This document shows positions 5,114 through 6,618 of a stretch of 6,618 nt of DNA, one piece after another (position 1 is the first letter of the stretch; every line of letters starts with the position of its first letter). The notes beneath the pieces are model-generated. The model was given only the letters and a program-made list of their open reading frames with translations, did no database searches and was not told the DNA's origin. The DNA comes from an uncultured Eubacteriales bacterium (GTDB lineage Bacteria > Bacillota > Clostridia > Oscillospirales > Acutalibacteraceae): contig ONRO01000127.1 in NCBI GenBank assembly GCA_900320235.1, positions 1-6,618 on the forward strand, in the 5' to 3' direction. Made by a program: the position numbers and the translations under genes.

Positions 5114-6433
5114 TCAGACATTGATGCCCAGTCGTTTACGCTTATCGATTACCCTGACTGCTTTGCCTTCGGAACGCTCTATGCTCTTCGGAGTAACAAG
5201 ATGTATCTTCGGATTAATGCCGAGCATAGCTTTCATCGCATTCTGAAGTTCCTTCTCCTTCTTTGTTATTGCTCCTGGTATATCTGTGAAATCATCCTGT
5301 TTCATCTCTACATTGATATCAAATGTATCAGTATTATTTACTCTGTCTACTATTATCTGGTAGTTTGCTTCATATCCGCTGTTGAGAAGTACTGCCTCGA
5401 TCTGACTCGGGAATACATTTACACCTCTGATTATCATCATATCGTCTGAACGTCCGAGCGGCTTTGTCATTTTCAGGAAGGTTCTTCCGCAGGAGCATTT
5501 TTCACGCGACAGAACACAGATGTCCCTTGTACGATAGCGGAGAAGCGGAAATGCTTCCTTGTCAAGTGATGTGAATACAAGCTCTCCTTTTGAACCTATC
5601 GGAAGTACCTCGCCTGTCTCCGGATTTATTACTTCGGCAAGGAAATGATCCTCGTTTATATGCATTCCGGTCTGGGCTTCGCATTCAAATGCTACTCCCG
5701 GTCCGCTGAGTTCTGTCAGTCCGTAAATATCATAAGCTTTTATTCCAAGCGTCTTTTCAATGTCACGGCGCATCTCCTCTGTCCACGGCTCTGCACCGAA
5801 TATTCCTGCTTTCAGCTTGTTATCCTCCGGCTTATAGCCCTTTTCTCTGAGTGTTTCTCCGATATATGCAGCATAGGACGGTGTGCAGCAAAGAATAGTT
5901 GAATTAAGATCCATCATAAACTGTATCTGTCTGTCTGTATTTCCGCTTGACATAGGAAGTGTCAGACAGCCTACACGATGTGATCCTCCGTGCAGTCCTG
6001 CGCCTCCTGTGAACAGACCATATCCGTAGCAGACCTGACATACATCACCCTCTGTGCCTCCTGCTGCAACTATTGCACGGGCACAGCAGTCTTCCCACAT
6101 ATCTACATCATTCTGTGTATAAAAGGCTACTACTCTTTTTCCTGTCGTTCCCGAAGTTGACTGTATCCTGACACAATTCCTGATATCAGTTGCAAGCAGT
6201 CCATATGGATATGCTTCACGAAGATCGTCCTTCTTGACAAACGGAAGCTTGTACAGGTCGTCTGTTCCCTTGATATCATCAGGACTGACTCCCTTTTCAT
6301 CCATAAGGTCACGATAATATTTTACATTTTCATAAACATATCTGACCTGTTTTACAAGTTTTTCGTCCTGTATTTTCTTTATTTCCTCAACCGGCATGGT
6401 TTCCATTTCTGGCTGAAAATATTTCTTCTGCAT
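5114..6433 (-). CDS. paaK: Phenylacetate-CoA ligase (arylacetate activation)
   Basis: Encodes 439 aa, the usual length of the PaaK branch of the adenylate-forming superfamily. It converts phenylacetate or related arylacetates, ATP and CoA to the acyl-CoA through an acyl-AMP, in the cytoplasm. Motifs: STSGTTGK (92-99, phosphate loop), GAEPWTE (213-219), DIYGLTE (235-241), YRTRD (300-304), and the hinge GRSDDMMIIRGVNVFPSQIE (327-346). A C-terminal SEGKA carries the probable catalytic lysine at about 424. I prefer the ATG at 6433, with AGAAAGAG eight bases upstream, over the in-frame GTG at 6442, which abuts that purine run and has no spacing. It lies 92 bp after probable iorB and 36 bp before the ACT gene. 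This context points to aromatic amino acid or arylacetate metabolism rather than aerobic phenylacetate degradation, because no paaABCDE-type genes are visible. Substrate specificity is not readable from sequence. Confidence 0.93.
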   Translation of the reverse strand: MQKKYFQPEMETMPVEEIKKIQDEKLVKQVRYVYENVKYYRDLMDEKGVSPDDIKGTDDLYKLPFVKKDDLREAYPYGLLATDIRNCVRIQSTSGTTGKRVVAFYTQNDVDMWEDCCARAIVAAGGTEGDVCQVCYGYGLFTGGAGLHGGSHRVGCLTLPMSSGNTDRQIQFMMDLNSTILCCTPSYAAYIGETLREKGYKPEDNKLKAGIFGAEPWTEEMRRDIEKTLGIKAYDIYGLTELSGPGVAFECEAQTGMHINEDHFLAEVINPETGEVLPIGSKGELVFTSLDKEAFPLLRYRTRDICVLSREKCSCGRTFLKMTKPLGRSDDMMIIRGVNVFPSQIEAVLLNSGYEANYQIIVDRVNNTDTFDINVEMKQDDFTDIPGAITKKEKELQNAMKAMLGINPKIHLVTPKSIERSEGKAVRVIDKRKRLGINV

Positions 6434-6525
6434 TGTTATCACTCTTTCTTAATTTTTTCTCAGTTCATTTTTACGCCGGCTTTTTTTCTGTCAATAGTCA
6501 GCATAGAATGTGTTTTTCTTTTTCC

Positions 6526-6618
6526 TCAGTTATTATATCCAAGACTGAATGCTTTTTTATTTACATCGATGAAATTCGGTTTTACGCATTTTTCTATTGC
6601 CTGCTCCCATTTTTCATA
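6526..6618 (-). CDS. iorB: Indolepyruvate:ferredoxin oxidoreductase beta subunit, C-terminal fragment
   Basis: Only the last 30 codons are in the window. The frame is open to the right edge and ends at TGA (6526-6528). The tail includes WEQAIEKCVKPNFIDVNKKA and ends in AFSLGYNN. It resembles the C-terminus of IorB, where a conserved helix of the type (E/K)xNxxAFxxG closes the protein. The position directly upstream of paaK and a tandem ACT gene is the classic anaerobe arrangement iorA-iorB-paaK-ACT. IorAB oxidises arylpyruvates to arylacetyl-CoA with ferredoxin, and can run in reverse in rumen-type anaerobes. The call rests on a short tail plus context. Confidence 0.65.
   Translation of the reverse strand, partial: YEKWEQAIEKCVKPNFIDVNKKAFSLGYNN

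Noticed and set aside
6434..6442. Upstream GTG start for paaK at 6442
   Set aside because: The purine-rich site directly abuts the GTG, leaving no spacer, whereas the ATG at 6433 has an eight-base spacer.
6460..6504. 14-codon minus-strand ORF between iorB and paaK (possible leader peptide)
   Set aside because: The only purine-rich stretch lies too far upstream of its ATG. It has no run of regulatory codons, and no attenuator hairpin is seen in the gap.

Overview
The window fits a low-GC, anaerobic, Ruminococcus-like member of the Clostridia (Oscillospiraceae). The genes are AT-rich, have purine-rich Shine-Dalgarno sites, and include an indolepyruvate:ferredoxin oxidoreductase / arylacetate-CoA ligase operon typical of strict anaerobes. 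The genus is an inference from gene content and style. No rRNA or 16S marker is present.

Left part (1 to about 665): no convincing gene. It holds degenerate direct repeats (1-200), two strong hairpins (297-315 and 362-392), a start-less but protein-like reading frame on the minus strand (266-460), and an unusually GC-rich structured block (about 430-570). A diverged copy of part of that block recurs at 4532-4583.

Middle part (668 to 4390): two plus-strand genes, each with its own recognisable sigma-A-type promoter. The first encodes a 67-aa protein resembling the DUF6774 family. The second encodes a 1099-aa multidomain signalling protein: a degenerate STAND/AAA-like N-terminus, TPR-like helical repeats, a GAF-like domain, a helical linker, and a C-terminal GGDEF diguanylate cyclase with intact catalytic motifs but no RxxD inhibitory site. 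A strong plus-strand terminator (4344-4390) ends this unit.

Right part (4394 to 6618): a minus-strand operon converging on the cyclase gene. In transcription order it contains the last 30 codons of the probable indolepyruvate oxidoreductase beta subunit (iorB), a phenylacetate-CoA ligase (paaK type), and a small protein with two ACT domains. It probably ends at the terminator at 4411-4442. Together these genes interconvert arylacetates, arylacetyl-CoAs and arylpyruvates, and the ACT protein is a plausible aromatic amino acid sensor. Between its stop codon and the terminator lies a 186-bp segment bounded by perfect 13-bp inverted repeats, which encloses the second copy of the GC-rich repeat.

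The points most worth pursuing are the two-copy structured repeat flanking the DUF6774/cyclase pair, the inverted-repeat-bounded segment, and the cyclase whose NTPase-like module has lost both Walker motifs.
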